Source: Syntrophaceae bacterium UBA4778 | GTDB taxonomy: Bacteria > Desulfobacterota > Syntrophia > Syntrophales > UBA4778 | Direction: 5' to 3' | NCBI GenBank assembly: GCA_002403175.1 | Contig: DHHG01000167.1 | Coordinates: 1-56,712, forward strand | Length of the DNA stretch: 56,712 nucleotides | Shown here: in pieces, positions 1-7,740 of the stretch | How the letters are laid out: every line of letters starts with the position of its first letter | Numbering within the stretch: position 1 is the stretch's first letter | Translations under genes and position numbers: made by a program | The notes under the pieces: model-generated | Databases searched by the model: none | Seen by the model: only the letters and a program-made list of their open reading frames with translations | What the model was told of the DNA's origin: nothing

Positions 1-7
1 CATTTAT

Positions 8-571
8 TTATGAGGCAACAGGCATGACCGGACCGACCCACAATGCAATAAGGACTCCGATATAGACGGGATGCCGACAGTATTTGTAGGGGCCTTTCAA
101 AATCAGCTTAGGAGGCTTTTCCGGTTGGCCTTTGATGCGGCGTAAAATTCTGGCTACTCCCAAAACCTCCATATAATTCAGGATGAGAGAGGCCAAAAAG
201 ACCACGCCGAACCCGCTGAGGTAGATAGCCGTAAGAATCCAGTAGGTCGTCCCTTCGGTTTGCCAAACGATGCCGTTCAGAGGCTGCCAGTAATAAATCA
301 TAAAGCATTGCGATATGCCCATGATGATGACGGAGACAGGCTTTACAAAATCCTCACCGACCAAGTTCTTCATGAATTCTTTTACGACGTGGCGGGAAAG
401 GATGCTATGAATTGCTCCCCAGGAGGTAAAGATAGCGAGATTTAATAAGATCGGATCGAGTCCTCCCGGTCCCTGTCCCGGGAACTGGAGAAAATAGGCC
501 AGCCAGGCTGAAGGGCCGTGAAAGGCAATAAAAACCAATCCAACCATACCATAAAGAAATAGTTTCCGCAT
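8..571 (-). CDS. Isoprenylcysteine carboxyl methyltransferase/NnrU-like membrane protein, short C-terminus
   Basis: A 187-residue polytopic membrane protein with about four or five hydrophobic segments. Its C-terminal region carries the GPYKYCRHPVYIG motif typical of ICMT/PEMT-type integral membrane methyltransferases, which bind S-adenosylmethionine and methylate a lipid or prenylcysteine substrate; the substrate here cannot be told. Start: ATG at 571 behind an AGGAGG 7 nt upstream. Members normally continue about 40 residues past the RHPVY motif with another membrane segment and an E-R-rich tail, whereas this ORF stops at TAA only about 15 residues after it. The C-terminus is therefore missing or has shifted frame at the window edge. 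Fold assignment is fairly sure; function and intactness are not. Confidence 0.6.
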   Translation of the reverse strand: MRKLFLYGMVGLVFIAFHGPSAWLAYFLQFPGQGPGGLDPILLNLAIFTSWGAIHSILSRHVVKEFMKNLVGEDFVKPVSVIIMGISQCFMIYYWQPLNGIVWQTEGTTYWILTAIYLSGFGVVFLASLILNYMEVLGVARILRRIKGQPEKPPKLILKGPYKYCRHPVYIGVLIALWVGPVMPVAS

Positions 572-846
572 AAATGTCCTCCTGTATTTATGTTTAAAAA
601 TGAAGAGAGCAAAAAAAGCAGAACAACAAAATTTAAATAAATATCTAAATACCTTACCCTATGTGTTCCCACCCTATAGACTGAAAATGGGTGTAAAGTC
701 AAGGTGTCTCGCGAGCAGGACCGCTCTGGTAAAGGACCCGCTTTAACTCCAAAGTGTGACCGTGATCAGTCTGTATGAAGTCATTTTTTTGAGGCACAAT
801 GGCTTTCAGCATGATGCAATTAGAAGAATTTGCAAGCTGTCAATAT

Positions 847-895
847 TTACAGTTGTGGAATTATCCCAGTTTGCATCCCCGAAGCCAAACTGTAA
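847..895. other. Nested inverted repeats downstream of the luxR-type gene
   Basis: TTACAGTT (847-854) and AACTGTAA (888-895) are perfect 8-bp inverted repeats. CAGTTTG (867-873) and CAAACTG (886-892) form a second 7-bp pair that shares the right arm, so only one hairpin can form at a time. It lies just past the 3' end of the LuxR-type gene and could be a transcript end or an operator. There is no T-tract, so a classical terminator is unlikely. The rest of the 572-946 gap shows nothing recognisable. Confidence 0.35.
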
Positions 896-946
896 TACTG
901 AATGAATCCAATATGGAGGGATTAAAGAGACGCTAATACAAGATGT

Positions 947-1726
947 TCAATCGATACCAATCAAACCCAAACGGATCGCAACGGCTAAGGCTTGCGTTCT
1001 GTTTACGACATTAAGTTTTCTCATGATATTGTTAATGTGAAAATTGACCGTCCTCTCGCTTATACCGAAAATTACAGATATATCCCAAGAGCTCTTCCCC
1101 TGTTTTAGCCAGTTTAATACCTCCTTTTCCCGAACGGAAATAATGGGTCCACCGATATCGGTAATCAATCGTTTGCTATGGAAAACATGTGAAAGAGCCA
1201 AATGTAAAGAAGGTACTACGAGTTCAATAATCGCGGAGTTACGATTGCTTTGTTTCATCGACAAACCGGATAAACAAAATATACTCTCATTTTTTGTGGA
1301 GGCGATAGCTCTTGAACCATAGATATATCCTGTTGATTTTTTGAAATCATGATACAGAGAAACGATTTCTTTATTTTGATCATACCTTTTCCATCCATCA
1401 GGCCAACTTTGAAGTTGGTAGGTGGTGAGGTATTTTTTTAAAAGAACATCCGTTTGAAAACGGTATCTGGATACGTATTCGTTGTATAACTCCTCCGAAC
1501 AGTTGATATTTGCATAATCAGTCACAGCAAATGGATCATAATTTCCGGATGTCAATAAAGTGGCATAAGCATAGTCAAAGGGGAGCAGCCCTTGTAATTG
1601 CAGAAGCAGAATTTCGAAATCCTGCTTTGATTCACAGCCATTAAGACTACTAGAAATAATTTCGAGGAGTTTGACCGCTTCATTTCTAGACAGGCAGGAC
1701 ATTCCCCTGGATGCTGCATTCAACAT
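947..1726 (-). CDS. LuxR-family transcriptional regulator (autoinducer-domain type, orphan)
   Basis: A 259-residue regulator. Residues roughly 20-180 resemble the autoinducer-binding domain of LuxR/RhlR proteins (WPDGWKRYDQNKEI region followed by a YGSRAIAS strand). The last 65 residues form a GerE-type helix-turn-helix (SVREKEVLNWLKQGKSSWDI, then SERTVNFHINNIMRKL), which binds DNA as a dimer. Start: ATG at 1726, preceded by GTGGAGGAAGTAATA, a good ribosome site; an in-frame GTG at 1741 is less likely because it overlaps that site. No luxI-type synthase is nearby, so this looks like a LuxR solo responding to an exogenous or unrelated ligand. It is transcribed alone; target genes are unknown. 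Confidence 0.75.
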   Translation of the reverse strand: MLNAASRGMSCLSRNEAVKLLEIISSSLNGCESKQDFEILLLQLQGLLPFDYAYATLLTSGNYDPFAVTDYANINCSEELYNEYVSRYRFQTDVLLKKYLTTYQLQSWPDGWKRYDQNKEIVSLYHDFKKSTGYIYGSRAIASTKNESIFCLSGLSMKQSNRNSAIIELVVPSLHLALSHVFHSKRLITDIGGPIISVREKEVLNWLKQGKSSWDISVIFGISERTVNFHINNIMRKLNVVNRTQALAVAIRLGLIGID

Positions 1727-1894
1727 TATTACTTCCTCCACAAAGAATATGCGGAAAATTAAATCTCATTCCAACTTGGTGTTGAAAGGGATCGTTGATT
1801 CATAAAAGGGTGTTACCGAGTACCAAGTCCAGAAAAGAAAATCTTAAATCGAAAAATATACCAGTTCCTAGTAAAGTCAAGTCCCTAAAAAAAA

Positions 1895-2413
1895 TCACCA
1901 ACGCTCCCAGTGGATTTTTTCCTGTTTATATTTATCAATAGGATTGTGCATTCCTGCCGGAACGCCGATTGGGATGGCACACAGGGGAATAGTTTTTTCA
2001 GGAATACCCAGTACCATGCGCACATGCAGCATCCGCCCCGGATCGGGATAGACGGCCGTCCACAGGCCGCCGAGTCCCAATGCTTCAATGGCCAGCAGGA
2101 TATTTTCGCTCGCGAGAGAAGCATCAATAATTGCGAAATCCCTGCTCTGATTGAAGGCAAGATCTATTTCGGTGCAGACGATGATTGCCGCTCCGGCTGT
2201 GGTCAGCATCTGGGCATAAGGAAGACCTCGGGCGAGATCGTTCATCGTTTTGCGGTCGGTTACCGCAACGAATGACCACGGCTGCATATTTACGGCCGTC
2301 GGCGCCGCCATTCCCGCCCGTATGATTTGGTCCAGCTGATCCCGGCTGACTGATTCACCTGTGAAATTCCGGACACTCTTTCTGGAATGAATGATCGAAA
2401 ATAGGTCTTTCAT
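1895..2413 (-). CDS. Nitroreductase-family FMN oxidoreductase
   Basis: A 172-residue member of the NADH:FMN-dependent nitroreductase superfamily. The N-terminal IIHSRKSVRNFTGE motif contacts FMN phosphate, followed by AGMAAPTAVNMQPWSFVAV, and near the C-terminus ALGLGGLWTAVYP and the VLGIPEKTIPLCAIPIG strand, all classic family features. Such proteins reduce nitroaromatics, quinones or flavins with NAD(P)H; the physiological substrate cannot be inferred. Start: ATG at 2413 with GGGAGGTGG eight bases upstream; a longer frame starting at 2449 would add 12 residues without homology and is rejected. Monocistronic. Confidence 0.85.
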   Translation of the reverse strand: MKDLFSIIHSRKSVRNFTGESVSRDQLDQIIRAGMAAPTAVNMQPWSFVAVTDRKTMNDLARGLPYAQMLTTAGAAIIVCTEIDLAFNQSRDFAIIDASLASENILLAIEALGLGGLWTAVYPDPGRMLHVRMVLGIPEKTIPLCAIPIGVPAGMHNPIDKYKQEKIHWERW

Positions 2414-2527
2414 AATCCACCTCCCGTGCCTGCGCGTATAGAAGATCAATCAAGGGAAATTGCTTAATACAAGTTTCCAGCTGCCTGATTCAAAATACCG
2501 TAGCTGAAATGATAAGTAAAATGAAGA

Positions 2528-2653
2528 TTTACCGGAGCAAGGTCCGGCGAATCTCCGACCCTTGAAGAAGATGTTTAAACATGATTCGCTCGCTTACCCC
2601 GCCGCAAGCAGCGGGGCCTGCGCTCTCTGCCGGATTCAATATGTTAAATCCGG
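2528..2653. repeat. Dispersed repeat copy A (inverted orientation) plus adjoining palindromes
   Basis: Bases 2530-2597, read on the minus strand, match the copy at 36277-36350 almost base for base (AGCGAGCGAATCATGTTTAA, then CATCTT, then TCGGAGATTCGC, ending TTGCTCCGGT). Next to it lie two perfect hairpins: CCCCGC/GCGGGG (2597-2616) and CCGGATT/AATCCGG (2630-2653). This accounts for most of the 2414-2750 gap between the nitroreductase and the ABC-F gene. Confidence 0.75.
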
Positions 2654-2750
2654 TAAGCTGAATGCAACCTGGTAAGCGGCTCTAGAAATCATCTTGCAGG
2701 TCCCCTTTGAATGTGTTACCAGTGCGCCACTTTAATTGAGGTTACGATGA

Positions 2751-4385
2751 ATGATTCACTTCACCGGCATTGCCAAACAGCATGGTCCGCAAATCCTCTT
2801 CCGGAATGCAAGCTTTCAGATATTGCCCGGCAGCCGAAATGGACTGGTCGGCCCGAACGGCGCAGGCAAGACTAGCATCTTTCGCCTGATCATGGGAGAG
2901 GAAGCCTTTGATGCCGGAGAAATAACGAAAGCGCGCAATATTGCTTGCGGCTACTTCTCACAGGATGTTGGCGCAATGTCCGGGCACTCGGCTCTTCAGG
3001 AGGTAATGTCCGCATCCGAAGCTGTTACGCAGCTCGGCTTGCAGATCCAGGAAATGGAAGCGGCTATGTGCCTGCCTATGGAAGAGGACGAAATGGCAAG
3101 CCTGTTGGAACGATACGGAAATATTCAGGCCGAGTTCGAACATCGCGGCGGATACGATCTGGAAAGCCGTGCCCAGATTATTTTGACAGGCCTGGGAATC
3201 GGTCCGGATGATTACTATCACCCCGTTGAGACTTTCAGCGGGGGCTGGAAAATGCGCATTGCACTTGCCAAGATTCTCTCCCTCAATCCGGATGTGCTGT
3301 TATTGGATGAGCCCACCAACCACCTGGATGTGGAATCGATTATCTGGTTGGAAGACTGGCTGAAAAACTCCTTCAAGGGTGCACTGTTGATGACCAGTCA
3401 TGACCGCGAATTCATGAACCGGGTAGTCGACCGCATTATTGAAGTAGCCAATTGTACGATCACCACGTATAGCGGCAATTATGATTTTTATTTGCGGGAA
3501 CGGGAAATCCGGCGCGAGCAGCTTTTGGCCAGCTATCGCCGCCAGCAGGAGATGCTGGCCAAAGAGGAGGAATTCATTGCCCGTTTCGCGGCACGTGCCT
3601 CTCATGCTTCCCAGGTGCAGTCGCGGGTCAAGAAGCTGGAAAAAATTGAACGAATCGAAATACCTCCGGAACAGCGTTCCATTCAATTTGAGTTTGCCGA
3701 ACCGCCGCGCAGCGGTGATGATGTCATCAAAATAGAGAAACTCGGGAAGGTTTGGCCCCGTCCCGACGGAGAAATGAAATCCGTATTTGGCGGCGTGAGC
3801 GGCATCATCAGACGACAGGAGAAAATCGCCGTCGTCGGTGTGAACGGAGCGGGTAAATCCACCTTCTTGAAAGTGCTGGCAGGTCAGGCGGAGCCGACAA
3901 CAGGCGGATTGACCCTGGGTGCAAACGTTTATCCCGGCTATTTCAGCCAGCATGCCATGGATATACTCGATCCTCAGAAAACCGTGATCGATACGGTCCA
4001 GGATGCCATGCCGCAGGCCAATCTCGGCACACTACGCAACCTTTGCGCCGCCTTTCTCTTTCATGGAGATGATATTTACAAACGCATTGATAAGTTGTCA
4101 GGTGGTGAAAAAAGCAGAGTGGTCCTCGCCACCATGCTGGTACGGCCGATCAACCTGCTGATCCTTGATGAACCGACCAATCATCTCGATATCCAATCCC
4201 GCGAAACGCTCCTTGCTGCATTACAGAAATTCACCGGAACGGTTGTGCTTGTCAGTCATGACCGCCATTTTCTGAGATGCCTGATCAACCGCGTCTTCGA
4301 AATCGATCATGGCGACATGGGCATCTACGATGGAAAGTACGACTATTATTTGGAAAAGTCCGGCCGTGAACATCGGGCTGCCTGA
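2751..4385 (+). CDS. ABC-F family ATP-binding protein (ribosome-associated)
   Basis: A 544-residue soluble protein with two ABC ATPase domains and no membrane segments, as in the ABC-F family (EttA, Uup, YheS, YbiT), which act on the ribosome and do not transport. Domain 1 has Walker A GPNGAGKTS, signature FSGGWKMR and Walker B LLLDEPTNHLD. A charged linker of about 80 residues (the P-site tRNA interaction motif region) follows, and domain 2 has GVNGAGKST, LSGGEKSR and LILDEPTNHLD. The second-domain signature and short C-terminus resemble YheS/YbiT-type members more than Uup. Start ATG at 2751 follows GAGG. Another ABC-F gene occurs at 31325. Exact subfamily uncertain. Confidence 0.9.
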   Translation: MIHFTGIAKQHGPQILFRNASFQILPGSRNGLVGPNGAGKTSIFRLIMGEEAFDAGEITKARNIACGYFSQDVGAMSGHSALQEVMSASEAVTQLGLQIQEMEAAMCLPMEEDEMASLLERYGNIQAEFEHRGGYDLESRAQIILTGLGIGPDDYYHPVETFSGGWKMRIALAKILSLNPDVLLLDEPTNHLDVESIIWLEDWLKNSFKGALLMTSHDREFMNRVVDRIIEVANCTITTYSGNYDFYLREREIRREQLLASYRRQQEMLAKEEEFIARFAARASHASQVQSRVKKLEKIERIEIPPEQRSIQFEFAEPPRSGDDVIKIEKLGKVWPRPDGEMKSVFGGVSGIIRRQEKIAVVGVNGAGKSTFLKVLAGQAEPTTGGLTLGANVYPGYFSQHAMDILDPQKTVIDTVQDAMPQANLGTLRNLCAAFLFHGDDIYKRIDKLSGGEKSRVVLATMLVRPINLLILDEPTNHLDIQSRETLLAALQKFTGTVVLVSHDRHFLRCLINRVFEIDHGDMGIYDGKYDYYLEKSGREHRAA

Positions 4386-4682
4386 GGCAGCAATATTTTC
4401 AAATTAAAGCAGTTCCCGAACCTCCCGGAAATTCACACCGCTCCTCCATTCTCTTGTAAAAGAGGCCGGAAAATAAAACGGTATTTCATAGATTTTTCGT
4501 GACAGTTTCTGCCTAATAGAAAAGCCAGGATATGTAGAACTTGTATTACTGGAAATGTTCAGCAAAATTCTTCAATATTTCGCAAAAACCTGAAGACATA
4601 GCACTAAAAAACTGATAGTAATTGTTCCTCAATTTTGGGAAATGCGAATTACGTAATCATTGTTCGATGGAGAGGATGAGAA

Positions 4683-5021
4683 ATGCAGGTAATCCCATTT
4701 GCAAAACTCCTATACGAGCCAAGCATTCTCGCCGGGATTTTGTTCATTGCTATCAGCATTCCCTTGCTGCTGTGCAAAGTCCCTATGAACGGAGTCTATG
4801 GTTTCAGGATAGAAAAGGCCTTTGCTTCGAAAGACAACTGGTATGCGATCAACAACTACGGTGCCAAACAACTGCTCATATGGTCTCTCGTGATGATAGC
4901 GTCTGGGATCGGTCTGATTTTCTTACCAATCCCACCGATACTTCGAGTCGTACCCTTACTCCTGTGCATAACAATCGCAATAGTAAGGACGATTCGGTTT
5001 GCCAAGACACTGCCGGGATAA
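4683..5021 (+). CDS. SdpI/YhfL-family membrane protein
   Basis: A 112-residue protein with three hydrophobic segments and the characteristic NGVYGFRIEKAFASKDNW then AINNYGAK motif of the SdpI/YhfL family. In Bacillus, SdpI confers immunity to the SdpC toxin, but most family members in other phyla are of unknown function and no SdpC-like toxin is visible here. Start ATG at 4683 follows GGAGAGGATGAGAA. It is the first of five closely spaced plus-strand genes (4683-7670), although the gap to the next gene is about 100 bp. Family call is good, role unknown. Confidence 0.75.
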   Translation: MQVIPFAKLLYEPSILAGILFIAISIPLLLCKVPMNGVYGFRIEKAFASKDNWYAINNYGAKQLLIWSLVMIASGIGLIFLPIPPILRVVPLLLCITIAIVRTIRFAKTLPG

Positions 5022-5120
5022 GCGTAACAAGCTCACAGACACGAAAAATCGAAACCTCGCATGGAGCGCACCTGCTGCAGCGTGCTGCTCATGTGTCGGT
5101 CGGCAAAATCGAGAGGACAT

Positions 5121-6107
5121 ATGCTACGCATTATTCTTTCATTAGCTCTTTTCCTTGCATTAGTCTTTACCGCACAGGCTACGGAGTCAGTCGTTTTGAA
5201 AACAGATGGCGGAGAACTTTACGGAACACTCGAGATTCCGGAAGACCCACATGCCGTGCCGGTTGCTCTGATCATTTCCGGTTCAGGTCCAACCGACCGG
5301 GACGGGAATGGCCCTTTGGTTGGCAAGAACAACAGTCTTAAGATGCTTGCTGAAGGCCTCGCGGAAAAAGGTATTGCTTCCCTTCGGTACGATAAGCGGG
5401 GTATTGCAGCAAGTGCTGCAGCAGGACCGAAGGAAGCCGATCTGCGATTCGATACTTACATCAAAGATGCAGAACGGTGGGGCAAAATTCTTTTACAGGA
5501 CCGCCGGTTTACTCAACTCGTTATCATCGGACACAGTGAGGGGGCTCTTATTGGATCTGTTGTCTGCAGAAGGCTTGGCGCCCAGGGTTTCATTTCCATT
5601 GCCGGCGCGGGTTACCCTGCTTTTGAAGTCCTTGAATCCCAGTTGAAGAAGAACCTACCACCCGATCTACTATCAGAAAGCGACAGAATACTTGAGCTTC
5701 TCAAAACAGGCACCACGACAGACGAAGTTCCACCACCCCTCATGGTTCTGTTTAGACCCAGCGTTCAGCCCTATTTGGTTTCGTGGTTTCGCTACGACCC
5801 TGTCCACGAGTTATCGGTGCTTACAGTCCCCGCCCTCATCGCGCAGGGTACCACTGACATCCAGGTGAGCACCTCAGATGCCGAGCGGTTGGCAAAAGCC
5901 AACAAGCTTGCCAGACTACTTCTCGTAGAAGGGATGAATCACATCCTGAAGAACGTACCCGGCGGTATGGAACTGCAAAGGAAATCTTATGGTGACCCAG
6001 GGTTGCCGATTTCAAAAAACTTGATCAATGCAATAACAGCCTTTATCAAAGAACTGAGTGATAAGAAGTGCGAATATGAAAGAGAGCAGCCGAACCAGGC
6101 GCGCTGA
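5121..6107 (+). CDS. Exported alpha/beta hydrolase
   Basis: A 328-residue alpha/beta-hydrolase fold protein with a cleavable signal peptide (MLRIILSLALFLALVFTAQA). The nucleophile elbow is GHSEG with Ser139; an oxyanion segment ISGSGPTDRDGN and the RYDKRG strand are typical of the YtmA/prolyl-oligopeptidase-like hydrolase group, and the terminal His is likely in GMNHILK. It probably acts in the periplasm as an esterase or acyl hydrolase; the substrate is unknown. Start chosen at 5121 because GAGAGGAC precedes it and the signal peptide begins exactly there; an upstream frame from 5061 adds 20 residues of no known type. Confidence 0.8.
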   Translation: MLRIILSLALFLALVFTAQATESVVLKTDGGELYGTLEIPEDPHAVPVALIISGSGPTDRDGNGPLVGKNNSLKMLAEGLAEKGIASLRYDKRGIAASAAAGPKEADLRFDTYIKDAERWGKILLQDRRFTQLVIIGHSEGALIGSVVCRRLGAQGFISIAGAGYPAFEVLESQLKKNLPPDLLSESDRILELLKTGTTTDEVPPPLMVLFRPSVQPYLVSWFRYDPVHELSVLTVPALIAQGTTDIQVSTSDAERLAKANKLARLLLVEGMNHILKNVPGGMELQRKSYGDPGLPISKNLINAITAFIKELSDKKCEYEREQPNQAR

Positions 6108-6135
6108 AGCCCGAGGTGGAGTAAAAGAGAGTAAA

Positions 6136-6870
6136 ATGCCGATTCCATTTATTCCAAAAGAATACACTTGCAATGAATGTAATGGTTTCAGACTGTGGCA
6201 TGCAGATAATGAATTGAAATCTCATATTGAGCTGATCATTGATGCTGCATCCTATGCACTTGATTATGCAAGCGATAGTTTGAAATTCAAAAGTTTACGC
6301 AAAATTGAAATTTGCGTTTATCATTCGAATGACCAGGCTGTTTCATCTTTAAGCAGGCGAATTCCTGGAAACATGGCAATGGCTCCTTTCTCAAATGACA
6401 AGGGGAGTCTAATAATTGTTCAGAATCCCCTTGCTGATCCGATGAATGGTGATCTTATAAGAATGCGCCGTATTCTTGCTCACGAAATTTGTCATTTATT
6501 TGTACGTGAAAAATCCGGATCATCATCATGTCTTGGAGATGGTCTAAAGAATATGAAAGTTCGGCCTTGGATCGATGAGGGGCTGGCTGAGTATCTCTCC
6601 TGGAATTGTGTTGAAAAGAGCAACCCAATATTTCAGGAACAATTTGAGTACATAGAGGATTTAAATGAAGTTGATCTGCTACTAAATGATTTTGGCTCTG
6701 ATAGGCGTATGTCAGCATTTTTTACTTCGGCAAGCCTGGTTGGTTTGTTGATCGGTGAGCTTGGGCTACTTAATTTTTTCGATTCGATGATAAAATTGTC
6801 TGAAGCAAAGGAACTGCCAAAAATCAGCATACAGCGGATCGCAAAAGGCACACGCCCGCTGATATTTTAA
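6136..6870 (+). CDS. HExxH zinc peptidase (gluzincin-like), uncharacterised
   Basis: A 244-residue cytosolic protein with a zinc-protease motif HEICH (residues 116-120) followed 27 residues later by WIDEGLAEYLS, where Glu148 would be the third zinc ligand as in clan MA(E) peptidases. A CNEC pair sits at residues 12-15. No signal peptide was seen. ATG 6136 is chosen because AGAGAG precedes it and upstream sequence overlaps the hydrolase end; ATG 6076 is an alternative. The gene follows the exported hydrolase and precedes a cupin with a 20-bp gap, so the three may be co-transcribed. The protease fold is inferred from motif spacing only; no close named family is recognised. Confidence 0.6.
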   Translation: MPIPFIPKEYTCNECNGFRLWHADNELKSHIELIIDAASYALDYASDSLKFKSLRKIEICVYHSNDQAVSSLSRRIPGNMAMAPFSNDKGSLIIVQNPLADPMNGDLIRMRRILAHEICHLFVREKSGSSSCLGDGLKNMKVRPWIDEGLAEYLSWNCVEKSNPIFQEQFEYIEDLNEVDLLLNDFGSDRRMSAFFTSASLVGLLIGELGLLNFFDSMIKLSEAKELPKISIQRIAKGTRPLIF

Positions 6871-6890
6871 ACAAAACAAAGGAGGATCCA

Positions 6891-7220
6891 ATGTCAGACG
6901 AAAATAATCTTATCGGAGTAGTTTTAAATCTGAGAGATATGGTTTCTTATCAGCCCGGATCGGTTGTAAGTCGGACTGTTATAGATAAAAATATTGGAAC
7001 GGTTACCTTGTTTGCTTTCGACTCTGGACAAGGTTTAAGTGAGCATACTGCACCCTTTGATGCGCTTGTTCAGGTTATTGACGGTGTCGCAGATATTACA
7101 ATAGCCGGTTCAGTTCATACCGTTAAAGAAGGTGAGATGATCATAATGCCTGCAAATAAACCGCATTCTTTAAAAGCAAATCCCCGGTTTAAGATGCTTC
7201 TTATTATGATCAGAAAATAA
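6891..7220 (+). CDS. Small single-domain cupin protein
   Basis: A 109-residue beta-barrel cupin. The two conserved cupin motifs are visible: GLSEHTAPFDALVQVIDG (motif 1, with His and Glu/Asp metal-ligand positions partly altered) and IIMPANKPHSLKA (motif 2, with His). Family members include sugar- and mercapto-binding small cupins and regulators; the ligand is not predictable. Start ATG at 6891 behind a near-perfect AAAGGAGG. It lies 20 bp after the HExxH peptidase gene and is probably in the same transcript. Confidence 0.85.
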   Translation: MSDENNLIGVVLNLRDMVSYQPGSVVSRTVIDKNIGTVTLFAFDSGQGLSEHTAPFDALVQVIDGVADITIAGSVHTVKEGEMIIMPANKPHSLKANPRFKMLLIMIRK

Positions 7221-7346
7221 TGGATAAGTATCAAGGCAATTCAGCCATCGCTCGCAGATCTTTGTGACCGATGTAAGGCCGACGCCATTCCCAAATTGCA
7301 ATTTCGATATGGGGATGACTTCTCGTGAGAGGGATAGAAGAATCTG

Positions 7347-7670
7347 ATGAAGCAAGACCGTTTGGAGCGTGAACGGCATACAATCCAAGTGATGATTGCG
7401 CTGTTCTGTCATGGCAACCATCACACCTCCGACGCCTTGTGCGCTGAGTGTCAACAGTTGCAAGTCTACGCGATGCAACGCCTGGACAGGTGTCAGTATC
7501 AAACAGACAAGCCCACGTGTGCCAAGTGTCCCACTCATTGTTTCAAACCGGTCATGCGGGAACGCATCCGGCAGGTGATGCGGTATGCAGGGCCGCGCAT
7601 GCTCCTGCATCATCCTCTACTCGCGGCTAGGCATTATCTGGATGAGCTAACCAAAGCTACCCGTTTTTGA
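7347..7670 (+). CDS. ygbA: YgbA-like nitrous oxide/NO-responsive family protein
   Basis: A 107-residue cysteine-rich protein matching the YgbA (PF11756, nitrous-oxide-stimulated promoter) family. Features: REKxTI-like start (RERHTIQVMIALFCHGNHH), Cys-x2-Cys pair in LCAEC, YAMQRLDRC, KPTCAKCPTHC, and the closing MRYAGPRMLLHHP segment. In Escherichia coli ygbA is induced by nitric oxide through NsrR; the biochemical role is unsettled, and the Cys pattern suggests a metal or Fe-S site. Start ATG 7347; the ribosome site is weak. The symbol is by homology. No NsrR box was identified upstream. Confidence 0.8.
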   Translation: MKQDRLERERHTIQVMIALFCHGNHHTSDALCAECQQLQVYAMQRLDRCQYQTDKPTCAKCPTHCFKPVMRERIRQVMRYAGPRMLLHHPLLAARHYLDELTKATRF

Positions 7671-7740
7671 TTAAAATCGACCCATCCTAAAAAATTTCGG
7701 GATAAACCCCCTTCAACTTAACCTGACATAATTGAGCTAT

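Noticed and set aside
4683..5021. SdpC/SdpI toxin-immunity pair
   Set aside because: Only the SdpI-like membrane protein is present; no SdpC-like toxin or SdpR regulator is nearby.
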